DNA of 64,000 bases from Nitrospirota bacterium. Its GTDB lineage: Bacteria; Nitrospirota; Nitrospiria; Nitrospirales; UBA8639. The notes beneath the pieces are model-generated. The model had not been told where the DNA came from. It ran no database searches and saw only the letters and a list, made by a program, of their open reading frames with translations. Positions 40,921 to 50,365 of this stretch are shown here, piece after piece (within the stretch, counting starts at the first letter, position 1; each line of letters begins with the position of its first letter). The stretch is taken from NCBI GenBank assembly GCA_029864405.1, contig JAOTTP010000003.1, positions 31,341-95,340 on the forward strand, given 5' to 3'. The translations under genes were made by a program, and so were the position numbers.

Positions 40921-42462
40921 TCAACCTGGACTCAGATCCTTCGCCGTTGGCTCAGGATGAGAGACTGGTTGAGAGTGGTCGGCTAACAGTACAAGCAGTG
41001 ACAAGAGAAATTGGGTACCGGTTTCCAGATTCTCAGGTTGAATGGACCCTAGAGTATCAGACGGTTGGTGAAATTGGGGGTGTGTACCGCTGCTGACGAC
41101 GGTGACGGTAGGCACCCCCGCATCATAAAAGGGGACGTGATCTCCACCAGGGAAATAGCCATACAATTGAATCTTTTCGCGTAATCCTGTCTGGTCCGCT
41201 GCTTGCTGAGCCAGAGTCTTATCTATTCGAGTGACTCCAACCGTCAGTTTTCCATTCCCCACTCCCAGATGATCAAGATTGATCATGGCGACGGTCCGCT
41301 CCAATGGAAAGGCCGGATGGCTGACATAGAGGTTCGATCCCAATAGGCCTCGTTCTTCCCCGTCAAAAGACACGAAGAGGATGGTCCGTTTGGGTGAGGT
41401 GGCACTTTGGGAGAGCATTCTGGCCAGTTCCAACATCACCGCCGTCCCGGATGCATTGTCATCGGCTCCAGGAAAAAGCAGGCCAGCTTGTTGGCCAAAA
41501 TGGTCGCGATGCGCACCGATAAGAATGATTTCCTTGCGTAGTTCAGGATCGCGACCCGGCAGCATGCCTATGACATTGGTCAGCGTTCCGGAAAGACTGC
41601 GGCTTTCCCACTGGAACTTGGCCAGAAGCGGAAGGGGCCTGCTGAGAAATTCCCCGGAATTGTTGGCGGCTTGTTGCAGGGCTTCGAGTGAGTCATTGGC
41701 TGATTTCAAGACTTGGTCAAGAAGCTTCCCATGTATCCATGCCCCAGGGATGGGACGGTTATCGGGTGTCCCCCCATAGATGGCCAGAGGAGCTTGTCCC
41801 AAACCTTTGCGGGCTTCATAACGATCAAGCAGTGGACCGGTTGCAGTCAGGTAGCCGACTGCCCCTCTTTCTTTGGCGGTCGCCGCTTTTTCTTCATGTG
41901 TCACCCACCCTGGGTATGAAGGGGGTTTCCCCCGGAGAAATAAGACGATGCGATTGTGGACATTCATTCCCTGGTACTCATCTGTTCCGCGGGCAGGGTC
42001 GACAATGCCGTATCCCACAAAGACGACTCGAGCTGTGATTCTGGTGGCGGGAGAATCCAAGACCGGAAGAATGTCTGGACCTGGGACAAGTGACATCGTC
42101 ATTGATGATTGGTTCGAGTTAACAAGGGAAAGCGTGATCATCGCCGACTCCAGCAATTGAACCGCTGTCATGGACCGTTGTTGCAGCCAATGAAAATGAG
42201 GTTCTTGTTCCAAAAAACGGTTGACTGGTTGTAAGCCGAGAGATCGGAACCGATCCACCAGATAGTTGGCCGAATGCAAGCCACCATCTGTGCCGGCCTG
42301 ACGACCCTGATACGTTGGATGAGTCAGTTCGCGAATGTCCTGGAGGATGTTCTCAATAACCATGGAAGTGGATGGAGAAGAGGAGGATTGATTGTCCAAG
42401 CCCAAAGCCGGAGCTGTAAGGGCTAGTCCAATCAAAATTTGGACAATGAGAAATCGTAACAA
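40921..42462 (-). CDS. M28-family zinc aminopeptidase, secreted, with PA-like insert
   Basis: Signal-like N-terminus; IILIGAHRDHFGQQAGLLFPGADDNASGTAVMLELARML...ILFVSFDGEERGLLGSNLYV...DHVPFYDAGVPTVTVVSSGTHPQFHQPSDT. Confidence 0.92.
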   Translation of the reverse strand: MLRFLIVQILIGLALTAPALGLDNQSSSSPSTSMVIENILQDIRELTHPTYQGRQAGTDGGLHSANYLVDRFRSLGLQPVNRFLEQEPHFHWLQQRSMTAVQLLESAMITLSLVNSNQSSMTMSLVPGPDILPVLDSPATRITARVVFVGYGIVDPARGTDEYQGMNVHNRIVLFLRGKPPSYPGWVTHEEKAATAKERGAVGYLTATGPLLDRYEARKGLGQAPLAIYGGTPDNRPIPGAWIHGKLLDQVLKSANDSLEALQQAANNSGEFLSRPLPLLAKFQWESRSLSGTLTNVIGMLPGRDPELRKEIILIGAHRDHFGQQAGLLFPGADDNASGTAVMLELARMLSQSATSPKRTILFVSFDGEERGLLGSNLYVSHPAFPLERTVAMINLDHLGVGNGKLTVGVTRIDKTLAQQAADQTGLREKIQLYGYFPGGDHVPFYDAGVPTVTVVSSGTHPQFHQPSDTLGSIQPENLETGTQFLLSLLVLLADHSQPVSHPEPTAKDLSPG

Positions 42463-42574
42463 GTTTCCTACCTATCCCCTGAAATAACGGGAAACGAAAA
42501 AAATACTTGTAAAAGAGGAAGCGTACAATCGGATGTGTGCAGAACGGAACCTGTCACAGCATGTGTGCCGGACT

Positions 42575-43201
42575 TTAATCCTCCAGAGGAATGGTGACGA
42601 CAATGGCCCCCATGAGGTCACCTTTTCTGAAGTCACGCTTGGGGCTTAAGGGGTGAGCATTATGGCAGGTAGTACAGGTGTCGTTAATCGCTTTATCGGC
42701 ATAAATGGCCTGAAACAAGCGTTTTTTCCCGGTGGAGACGATTCCACGTTGAGGCGTATCAGGATTCAGCGAAAGTTGTTCCAAGGCCTTTCGTTCGAAA
42801 TCCGTTGCAGGTCCATTCCTTCGATAAATTGGCCACAAGCTAATTAAACGGAATCGAATGCCGTGACCTGATTCCGCGACCAATTTGCTGGAAATATGGA
42901 GAAACTGCGCAGGAAGGGGAATGGCATTTTTATTTTCCCAATCCTCTCTCGCCTGCACGACGCCTTGGTCCTTCATTCTCTTCACGATATGCGTTGTGTA
43001 GACTTGGCGATCCGCCTCTACGATGGAATGAATATAGTCTGCAACTTTCTCCGGTGACAGATTTTTCATGCTGTTGGATTCAGCTCCTTGGAGAGATTTG
43101 GATTCACCCGCTTGGAGAGATGATGAAGGGATGATTCCAACAAGGAGGGTCGAAAGAAAAAACATACGTAATCCAGTCCTGATACCCTGTAGGCTTGTCA
43201 T
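42575..43201 (-). CDS. DUF3365 (Tll0287-like) c-type haem-binding protein
   Basis: Signal peptide; FRLISLWPIYRRNGPATDFERKALEQL...FQAIYADKAINDTCTTCHNAHPLSPKRDFRKGDLMGAIVVTIPL; CXXCH haem motif. Confidence 0.88.
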   Translation of the reverse strand: MTSLQGIRTGLRMFFLSTLLVGIIPSSSLQAGESKSLQGAESNSMKNLSPEKVADYIHSIVEADRQVYTTHIVKRMKDQGVVQAREDWENKNAIPLPAQFLHISSKLVAESGHGIRFRLISLWPIYRRNGPATDFERKALEQLSLNPDTPQRGIVSTGKKRLFQAIYADKAINDTCTTCHNAHPLSPKRDFRKGDLMGAIVVTIPLED

Positions 43202-45663
43202 GACGTTGAACTCCTTTCCTTTGCAAGGGTGCCATTCGAAACCGGTAAGGTGATCAAGCACGTCGTCCCCTGGTTCGCTTCACTTTCCATTCGAATGTGT
43301 CCGCCTAATTTGTTGATAATCCGATAGGCCACGGTGAGTCCAAGGCCCGATCCTTCTCCCTGCCCCTTCGTGGTAAAAAAAGGATCAAAGACTCTTGGCA
43401 GATGGGTTGGGGAGATTCCGGTACCCGTGTCCTTAATGCGGATTTCCAGACCTTGTCCTGAAGTTTCCGTCGAAATATCAAGCTTCCCACCTTGTTTCAT
43501 CGCTTGAAACGCATTGGTGAAGATGTTGGTGAAAGCTTGCCTGAGTTCCAAGTCTTTTCCTTGTATGGGGGGGATGGGCCCCAGGTGAGTCTGTATGTCC
43601 ACCGGGACGGATGGGAAGAGATCCCTGGTCGTCGACAACGTTTGTTCCAAAATTTCATTGAGGTTAATGAGCGTTTGCCCTTCAGCCAATTGTTTTCCGG
43701 ACTGACCGGTAAAGTCGCGGACAACTGTAGCCATACGCTTTCCGTGTTGAACGATGCCCCTGGCGTATTCTTTGATTTGCTCGGGGTTGGTCTCCTCTTG
43801 TATCGCTTCGCCTAATCCAATGACTCCGACTAAAGGATTATTCAGCTCATGTCCAATCCCGGCACTCAGGACGCCAAGACTTGCGAGTTTCTCACCTTGG
43901 ATGACCCGGTCTTGAAGGATGCTTTCTTCCGTCGTATCTCGTAGCACCAGGCCGGCACTTGGTCCTCTTCCCGGGCGTGCCTGAACACCAAACCAACGGT
44001 ACCGGAATGTTCGTTGATTGACCCGAAGTTCCTGGCGATTGGTGCCTGATTGTGCCCAATTCGTGGGAACCAACGGATCTTGCAAAGCCGTGTTGGACGG
44101 AGTGGTTTTCGTGTCCTCTGAAGATGGAGGCCCCGTAACCTGGACAGCCTGCATTTCTTGTTTGAGCCGGTTTTGCGTAGAGGAATCCAAGGGAAGTATT
44201 TGGAAGAGTGGGAGGCCGATGACCTCGCCGTTGTTGACGGCAAAGGCTTCTTTGGAGGCTTTGTTCACATATTCGATTTGTTCGTCCTGACCGATCATGA
44301 GGACCGGGTCTGGCACATTATCCAAAATTTTAATGGTCGATTCCTCAAGGTATTTCACTTCTTGGGTTTTCAACTCAACTTGGCTTTCCAAGCCGGCGAA
44401 CTGTGAAGCCAGTTGTTGGTTCATGCGATTGACTTCATCAGCCAATTCCTCAATTTCATCTCCGGTGGACAATTTAAGAGGCTCGCGATATTCCCCCCTG
44501 CCGATTTGTTGGGCAGCTTCCTGAAGGCGACGAATGGGTGCGGTAATTCGATGGGCCGCTATATATCCCAAGGTGACGAGCAGCACGACTCCCAATAACC
44601 CAAAAGCCGCCGTCCATTTTAAAAAATGCTCTATGGGGGCAAAGACCTCTTCAGATGACTGCCAGACAAACATATGCCAGGACTGCCCAGTGGACATTTG
44701 AGTAATCTGGCGAGTATTGCTCAGGGGGGCGAATCCGATGATGGAGGATGCCGTGCCCCCATGCCCATCGCTTGGAGCTGGAGTCCATCCGGCATGCAGC
44801 GGGGTGACGAGGGGAATAAGCCGGGGGTCACTAATTGAGGTGCCCGTGGGAAGGATCGGGCAGCTCAAGACGACGCCACGGCTGTCAATGAGCATGACAT
44901 GACCGGTTTTGCCAAATCGAATAATGTCGATGGAAGGGGCAAAGAACTCCTTGGCGTCATAAATCCGTTGTAGGACGCCAATGGCTTCATACCGTAAGCT
45001 ATCCATAATGGGTAGCGCGAGAGTAAACGTATAGACTCCCCGTTGTGAATCAAACGCGACCTGGCCGATATACGGTTGACCGACTCCATTGTGGAACGCG
45101 CCTTTCCACCATGCTTCTTCTTGATGAAGATAGGGAACATCGGAATACAGGCTCGCGACGACCCGGCCTGCGCGATCGGTGATAAATAAGCCACGTGTGG
45201 CAGATCGGGTAATCACCGGAATCGGATGGCCCGGGTCCATAAAGATTCCCCCCATATGTTGTTTCAGGACCTCGGCAAATGGTCCTTCTACAATTCTTTG
45301 AAGGATATCCGCCTCCTTGGCATTCCAGGCTTCTTGTTCTTTTTCAAGGGTGAGAGCCAGCTCTTGAGGAGTCAACTCACTGAGGGCATCGCGGGTGCGT
45401 TCGAGTCGTTCAATGATTTTGACATCGGTTGTCATGAGGGCCGTGCGGACGAGTTCATCAGCAATAACCAGATCAATCTTCCTGGCCGTTTCGGTTGCGA
45501 GCGCTTCAAAGCTTGATCCATTAACCTCCCGAATTTCCTGGGTGCCCTGGTAGAAAGCCAGCACGAGTCCGATGACCAAGGGGAGGGTGCCGACCAGCAG
45601 CATGGACAAGACCAGTTTTTTGGTCAGTCCTTTTTTCCTGTTGACGGGTTTAGGGCTATCCAC
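43198..45663 (-). CDS. Membrane sensor histidine kinase: periplasmic dCache-like sensor, HAMP, PAS, HisKA, HATPase
   Basis: TM plus cache-like segment (GLFITDRAGRVVASLYSDVPYLHQEEAWWKGAF), HAMP-like LGYIAAHRITAPIRRLQEAAQQIGRGEY, GIGHELNNPLVGVIGLGEAI, GQGEGSGLGLTVAYRII. Confidence 0.93.
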   Translation of the reverse strand: MDSPKPVNRKKGLTKKLVLSMLLVGTLPLVIGLVLAFYQGTQEIREVNGSSFEALATETARKIDLVIADELVRTALMTTDVKIIERLERTRDALSELTPQELALTLEKEQEAWNAKEADILQRIVEGPFAEVLKQHMGGIFMDPGHPIPVITRSATRGLFITDRAGRVVASLYSDVPYLHQEEAWWKGAFHNGVGQPYIGQVAFDSQRGVYTFTLALPIMDSLRYEAIGVLQRIYDAKEFFAPSIDIIRFGKTGHVMLIDSRGVVLSCPILPTGTSISDPRLIPLVTPLHAGWTPAPSDGHGGTASSIIGFAPLSNTRQITQMSTGQSWHMFVWQSSEEVFAPIEHFLKWTAAFGLLGVVLLVTLGYIAAHRITAPIRRLQEAAQQIGRGEYREPLKLSTGDEIEELADEVNRMNQQLASQFAGLESQVELKTQEVKYLEESTIKILDNVPDPVLMIGQDEQIEYVNKASKEAFAVNNGEVIGLPLFQILPLDSSTQNRLKQEMQAVQVTGPPSSEDTKTTPSNTALQDPLVPTNWAQSGTNRQELRVNQRTFRYRWFGVQARPGRGPSAGLVLRDTTEESILQDRVIQGEKLASLGVLSAGIGHELNNPLVGVIGLGEAIQEETNPEQIKEYARGIVQHGKRMATVVRDFTGQSGKQLAEGQTLINLNEILEQTLSTTRDLFPSVPVDIQTHLGPIPPIQGKDLELRQAFTNIFTNAFQAMKQGGKLDISTETSGQGLEIRIKDTGTGISPTHLPRVFDPFFTTKGQGEGSGLGLTVAYRIINKLGGHIRMESEANQGTTCLITLPVSNGTLAKERSSTS

Positions 45664-46711
45664 TGGACACCATATCTTCTATAGGAGGAATGGTGGGGAA
45701 GGACAATCGGATCGTGGTGCCTTTCCCTTGTTCGCTTTCGACTTGAAGGTCCCCATGATATTTTTTGACAATCGTTTTGACGTTATAGAGCCCAAGGCCT
45801 GTCCCTTTGCCCTTAGGTTTCGTTGAAAAGAAGGGATTGAAAATCTTTTCGAGGTGTTCGGGGGAAATGCCACATCCAGTATCGCTGATCGCAATCTGAA
45901 CCGTTCCATTGGAATGTGAGGTGGTAATGGTGAGGCTGCCTTTTTCTTCCATGGCATGAATCGCGTTGGTAATCAGGTTGATAAATACCTGGAGGATTTC
46001 TTCGGGTTTAGCCTGGACCGTCAAGCCATTTTGGTAATGTTTCTGAACCGTAATTTCCCGAAATTTTGTCGCAAACCTGGAAATGCTTAAGGCTTCATCC
46101 AGCCTAGCATGGAGGTCGATTCTTTCCAGTTCCTGATGACTGGACGTGCGGACATAGTCAGTGATATTTCGTGAAATGGCTTGAATGCGTTGAGCCGCCT
46201 CATGGATACTGGCTGCATGGAGTCGAATGCGTTCGAGATTGTTTTCCTCTTGAATTTCTTCGGCCATCGCCAAGATGACATACAGAGGGTTATTAATGTC
46301 ATGGGCAATCCCTGAGGCAAAGGTTCCCATGCTGGCTAATTTTTCCGATTGAAACAGTTGGGCTTGAATAAAGGTTTGATGTTGGATCAACTCTGAGAGC
46401 ACTTTGGCGGCGGTCCCTCCAAGCACTTCAGCCCCAGGGTGTTTGTGCTCCGTAATGTATGAAGGAACAGTCGGATCTCCGGTCACGTCAATGATCAAAT
46501 TCAACGTGCCTTCTTGAATAAGCTTCAGGGGGTGAGAGACTGTCGGGATATTGTGAAGCCTGGCGAGTTGAAAACCCAACGCGTGAGGATTTGTGTCGGC
46601 AATGCCCAATAGACGGATATGGGGTAAGTTGAGAAATGATTCCAACATGGCTGTTCCCCCTTTGCCGGCCCCGAGAATGGAAATAGTAATTGGGGAATCA
46701 TCAGTCGACAT
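45656..46711 (-). CDS. Histidine kinase with N-terminal Rossmann-like dinucleotide-binding domain
   Basis: ITISILGAGKGGTAMLESFLNLPHIRLLGIADTNPHALGFQLARLHNIPTVSHPLKLI...LIIDVTGDPTV, then MGTFASGIAHDINNPLYVILAMAEEI and GKGTGLGLYNVKTIVKKYHG. Confidence 0.9.
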   Translation of the reverse strand: MSTDDSPITISILGAGKGGTAMLESFLNLPHIRLLGIADTNPHALGFQLARLHNIPTVSHPLKLIQEGTLNLIIDVTGDPTVPSYITEHKHPGAEVLGGTAAKVLSELIQHQTFIQAQLFQSEKLASMGTFASGIAHDINNPLYVILAMAEEIQEENNLERIRLHAASIHEAAQRIQAISRNITDYVRTSSHQELERIDLHARLDEALSISRFATKFREITVQKHYQNGLTVQAKPEEILQVFINLITNAIHAMEEKGSLTITTSHSNGTVQIAISDTGCGISPEHLEKIFNPFFSTKPKGKGTGLGLYNVKTIVKKYHGDLQVESEQGKGTTIRLSFPTIPPIEDMVSSG

Positions 46712-46809
46712 GGAATCCCTCCTCGATGGCTGGTGGAGAGGATGATGTGAGACTAGGGTCGGGTCGGGAGGATGAGAGTATTCTCCATGCTGCAAAGTCC
46801 ATATGGCAT

Positions 46810-46836
46810 AAAGCCCTATCCTGAGGATAGGGCTTT
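46810..46836. terminator. Perfect 12-bp stem, 3-nt loop hairpin (AAAGCCCTATCC-TGA-GGATAGGGCTTT)
   Basis: Read directly; lies between the response regulator and the Rossmann-HK. Confidence 0.7.
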
Positions 46837-46919
46837 ACTCGATATACCATAGTCTTCTTCATGGGGAACCATTCTCCCGCCAGAAGAACCTCGGAATCTG
46901 AACAATCAGTCCCGTCAGG

Positions 46920-47351
46920 TTACAGGCGATTGAGATCTCGTTTTTCCATGGCATTCGCCACGGACTTAATTAACTTTTCTTTTTCAACAGGTTTGACCAG
47001 GTAATCCACGATCCCCTGCTTGAGGAATCCGGTGGCCATTTCCATGTCCGGGAATCCCGTGAGTACAATGAGTGGAACACGGGGGTATTGTTGCTGGAAG
47101 TAGTTAATGGCTTCCACGCCGTTGATTTTTGGCATTCGAATATCGGAAATAATGACGTCCAACATTAAAGGATTTTCGCCTTTCCCCACTTCCTGGATGG
47201 CTTTTTCCCCATCCTCAGCCTCGATGACATCATATCCGGCCTTTTCGAGGGTCATCCGCACGACTTTTCGGACATCAGGTTCATCGTCCACGACGAGAAC
47301 CAGCCCGTTGGTTTTGTGTCCTCCGAACATTGCTGCAGTTGTGTCTGCCAT
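46920..47351 (-). CDS. CheY-like response regulator
   Basis: LVLVVDDEPDVRKVVRMTLEKAGYDVIEAEDGEKAIQ...DVIISDIRMPKINGVEAINYF...VPLIVLTGFPDMEMATGFLKQGIVDYLVKPVEKEKLI. Confidence 0.95.
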   Translation of the reverse strand: MADTTAAMFGGHKTNGLVLVVDDEPDVRKVVRMTLEKAGYDVIEAEDGEKAIQEVGKGENPLMLDVIISDIRMPKINGVEAINYFQQQYPRVPLIVLTGFPDMEMATGFLKQGIVDYLVKPVEKEKLIKSVANAMEKRDLNRL

Positions 47352-48004
47352 AATGCTTCTCCTTAGGTTATGAGGTTAAAAACTGGAATGGGCATTCCAT
47401 CTAGATCGATAACGAAAATTTTGAATGTTTCTAGCCATTGGACTCTCTTGGTAAAAGATTCTAGCCTAATCAAATGAATAATAAAAAGAGGTAATGTTCC
47501 TTCCATGACAAGAAATGAGTTGAAAAGGCACAGAGGCCTTGGAATTCACCCCTCGCCTGAGGCTCGTACCCATTCCTGGTATGGACAATGGGTGAGCTTC
47601 TTGTGCCCATTTTAAATGCATCCAAACGGGATATGGCTAATAGGATAATCTGCAAGGAAGACTCAAATCCCTTCTTTTCGTTGGGAAAAGATGAACCGTG
47701 TTTTTAAACGGATCGGCTGCAACCAAGAGGACAGCGGGCGTGGGAGTTGACGGGAAAAAGTTTAGGTGGGTCTGGAGGCCTGTTTAATGTCGGCCATGAT
47801 GGTGTGGAGAGGAAGAATGGTGTTGGTTTGAATCATACAGAATTTTGGTTCTGGCCTTACACCTTGACGATGTGTATCGGGAATCTATCTTGGGGGTTGC
47901 CAGTAACAAAGCGTTGAGAGGAGAACGCATCGCATTGGTGTCCCCAACTCTCGTGTCAACGTGATGTTCTGTGTTGCCGGGTTTCTCCCCGGCAGGCAAG
48001 TTTG

Positions 48005-48252
48005 TTGCTTGGTGCGTCCCGAAGGGCGCAACCAATACTTGATGCGTCTCGAAAAGCGCAACCTTTGTGTGGAGCAAAAGGCCCCAAAACCATTGATGCC
48101 TCGTCTGGCCTCATGAGAGGGGACGGACGCCAGCCTGCGGAGGGCGGACCAACTCGCGGAGCCTGTGTCCTGAGTTTTTTCTCGAAGGGCTCACACAAGG
48201 CCCGCCAGCGGATGAGAGCATCCCTCCCTTGGGCCAGGCGGCAGGCGTCGGA
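48005..48252. repeat. Long extragenic repeat copy (similar to 33796-33980)
   Basis: GCGTCCCGAAGGGCGCAACC...GAGCAAAAGGCCCCAAAACC...GACGGACGCCAGCCTGCGGAGGGCGGACCAACTCGCGGAGC...ACACAAGGCCCGCCAGCGGATGAGAGCATCCCTCC...GGCGGCAGGCGTCGG. Confidence 0.8.
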
Positions 48253-48270
48253 CGCACTTTTCCTCAACGA

Positions 48271-49425
48271 TTACATCCCGGTTTGGTCTGGCCTGTGGAG
48301 CGGGAACGCTTCAGGTTGCCCGAGTGGCAGACTTTCTACATAGAGAGAGCGCGATGGAAAGGCGAAACTGGCCTTCTCGCCCTCCACAATTTCCTTGATT
48401 TTATAGGCCAATCGTTCTTTTACTTCCAGCCACTCTCCCCACACGGTGGTTTTTGTAAAACAATAGAGCTTAATGTCGATGCTCGAGCTGCCAAATGAAT
48501 CCAGAAAGATGAACGTTTTGGTATGTTCCGGATTGGTTTCGAAGTCTCCGCACTCGTGAATATAGGTCGTCATGGCCTGAAGAATATTCCGGATTTGATC
48601 CGTCGTCGAACGGTATTCGATTCCGATCATCCAATGAATTCTCCGGTACGTCATCCGGGAGTAGTTGATCAACGCTTCATTGGCCAATTTGGAGTTCGGG
48701 ATTGTGACCAGGGCTTTGTCAAATTGACGAATTTTCGTTGCACGAAATCCGATTTCCTCCACGGTGCCTTCCACATCAGGCGTCTTGATCCAATTGCCTT
48801 GTTCAAAGACCCGGTCCAAAAAAATCGTGAGTCCCGCAAACATATTCTTAATGAAATCCTGGGCCCCGAGGGCGACTGCCATGCCGACCAATCCCAAGCT
48901 ACCGAGGACCGCTGCGACATTAAACCCCCATTCTTGAAATACTGCGGCAATGCCTAAGCAGACCACCAGGAATTTTGCGACTTTGACGAAAAACCCTTTA
49001 ATGGTTTCGTGCATACTTTGGCTGCCGAAGAGCGTGATAGACCGATCCAGCAGGGTTGACAGCGGTTCAAGTATTCGAAAAATAGCCCAGAAGATCGTGA
49101 ACGCAATCAGGGACCGGATGATTTGCCCAAAGACCGCGCCCAACGCGGGCGACAAGGAGACGACCTGTCCGGAAATGTAAAGACCGATAATCACAAACGT
49201 GAATTCAAGCGGGCGTTCAATGGCTTCCAGGATGCGATCGTCCATGTCCGTTTTGGTCCGTCCGGTCAGCCGTTGCAAGAGACGGGAAAAAAAACGGAAG
49301 AAAATTCGACGGACAAACAAGAATGCCAGAAACACTCCGAACGCAATGAAGATATCGCCCAGGGTCGTATTCAAAATGCCGATGTGCCACACCGTAAGAA
49401 TTTCTTGCCAAAAATCTTGAAGCAT
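48271..49425 (-). CDS. MscS-family mechanosensitive ion channel
   Basis: AVLGSLGLVGMAVALGAQDFIKNMFAGLTIFLDRVFEQGNWIKTPDVEGTVEEIGFRATKIRQFDKALVTIPNSKLANEALINYSRM. Confidence 0.95.
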   Translation of the reverse strand: MLQDFWQEILTVWHIGILNTTLGDIFIAFGVFLAFLFVRRIFFRFFSRLLQRLTGRTKTDMDDRILEAIERPLEFTFVIIGLYISGQVVSLSPALGAVFGQIIRSLIAFTIFWAIFRILEPLSTLLDRSITLFGSQSMHETIKGFFVKVAKFLVVCLGIAAVFQEWGFNVAAVLGSLGLVGMAVALGAQDFIKNMFAGLTIFLDRVFEQGNWIKTPDVEGTVEEIGFRATKIRQFDKALVTIPNSKLANEALINYSRMTYRRIHWMIGIEYRSTTDQIRNILQAMTTYIHECGDFETNPEHTKTFIFLDSFGSSSIDIKLYCFTKTTVWGEWLEVKERLAYKIKEIVEGEKASFAFPSRSLYVESLPLGQPEAFPLHRPDQTGM

Positions 49426-49800
49426 AGATCGAAGGTTCCTGGTTTCAGTTAATAGACTGGAGGTTCATGAAATGGGGATACAGGGGAATTGGCAAGATGA
49501 AAGCGGTCACCCCTCTGAAAAACATTGCTGGACGGATCGACGAATGCGGAGCAATCACGTTGTGGGAATGCTCACGGCAAGGGTAAAAGAATTCTATGTA
49601 AAGGTCAATTTTCATTGAGAAATCGGAGAGATCTGTCGTGGGTAAGAAAGAGGAAGTGAGCTATTGGGAGCGGAGTGTCTGGTGCAACACAGTGCAGGAT
49701 GAGTCCTATTTTCTAGACTCTCTGGAGTATTGTGCTAGGATAAATTGCAGGGGTCATGTTCCTCATACACATGAGTGAGTGGGATAAAGGAGAGCCGCAA

Positions 49801-50187
49801 ATGGTATCAATTTATCAGAGCTGGACGAGTGTCGTATTGGTCCTCATGGGCCTGGTGGGGTGTGCGGGACCGCATGAATCCGTGGACTCGCAGCAAGCGG
49901 CTATCGGGCTAGGCATTGTCGAAGGCACCAAAGGCTACCAGCAGATTCAGAAAGAAGCGTTGTCCGCCAATGGGCCGATGAGGAAGGTCCAGGGGCAGGT
50001 CTTCCAGATTGAAGGGGCGGCCTATGTCGTGCACGTGAACGATCAGATCGAGGCCAGACTGCCTTTTGATGAAAATACGCGGATTGATCGCCCGGCGCAT
50101 GTGGGGGACTGGATTGAAGCGCAGCTCGATGAGGACGGTCGCGCCAGGATCATTCGGAATATCGACGGGCACATTTCCCTCGAATAA
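49801..50187 (+). CDS. Small lipoprotein of unknown function
   Basis: Lipobox VLMGLVGCAG; beta-rich tail (RKVQGQVFQIEGAAYVVHVNDQIEARLPFDENTRIDRPAHVGDWIEAQLDEDGRA); start at MVSIYQ. Confidence 0.75.
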   Translation: MVSIYQSWTSVVLVLMGLVGCAGPHESVDSQQAAIGLGIVEGTKGYQQIQKEALSANGPMRKVQGQVFQIEGAAYVVHVNDQIEARLPFDENTRIDRPAHVGDWIEAQLDEDGRARIIRNIDGHISLE

Positions 50188-50365
50188 GCTCCTTCCTCTT
50201 CAATCTTTACCCGCTCCGGTTTCTCGTTGTGGCGTCCCCATCGTTCGCTCTCAGAATGTTTGTGTTGCACCTCTTCTCGCCTGAGATCTTTGAATTGTGT
50301 CGTTGCGCCCATGAGAGTTGTTGGGAGTGACGTAGAGCGGGGAACACTGAGGTAGAGGAGGCGGC

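Noticed and set aside
47956-48343. ORFs of 103 and 113 aa on both strands
   Set aside because: Repeat-derived, mutually overlapping, and running into the mscS gene.
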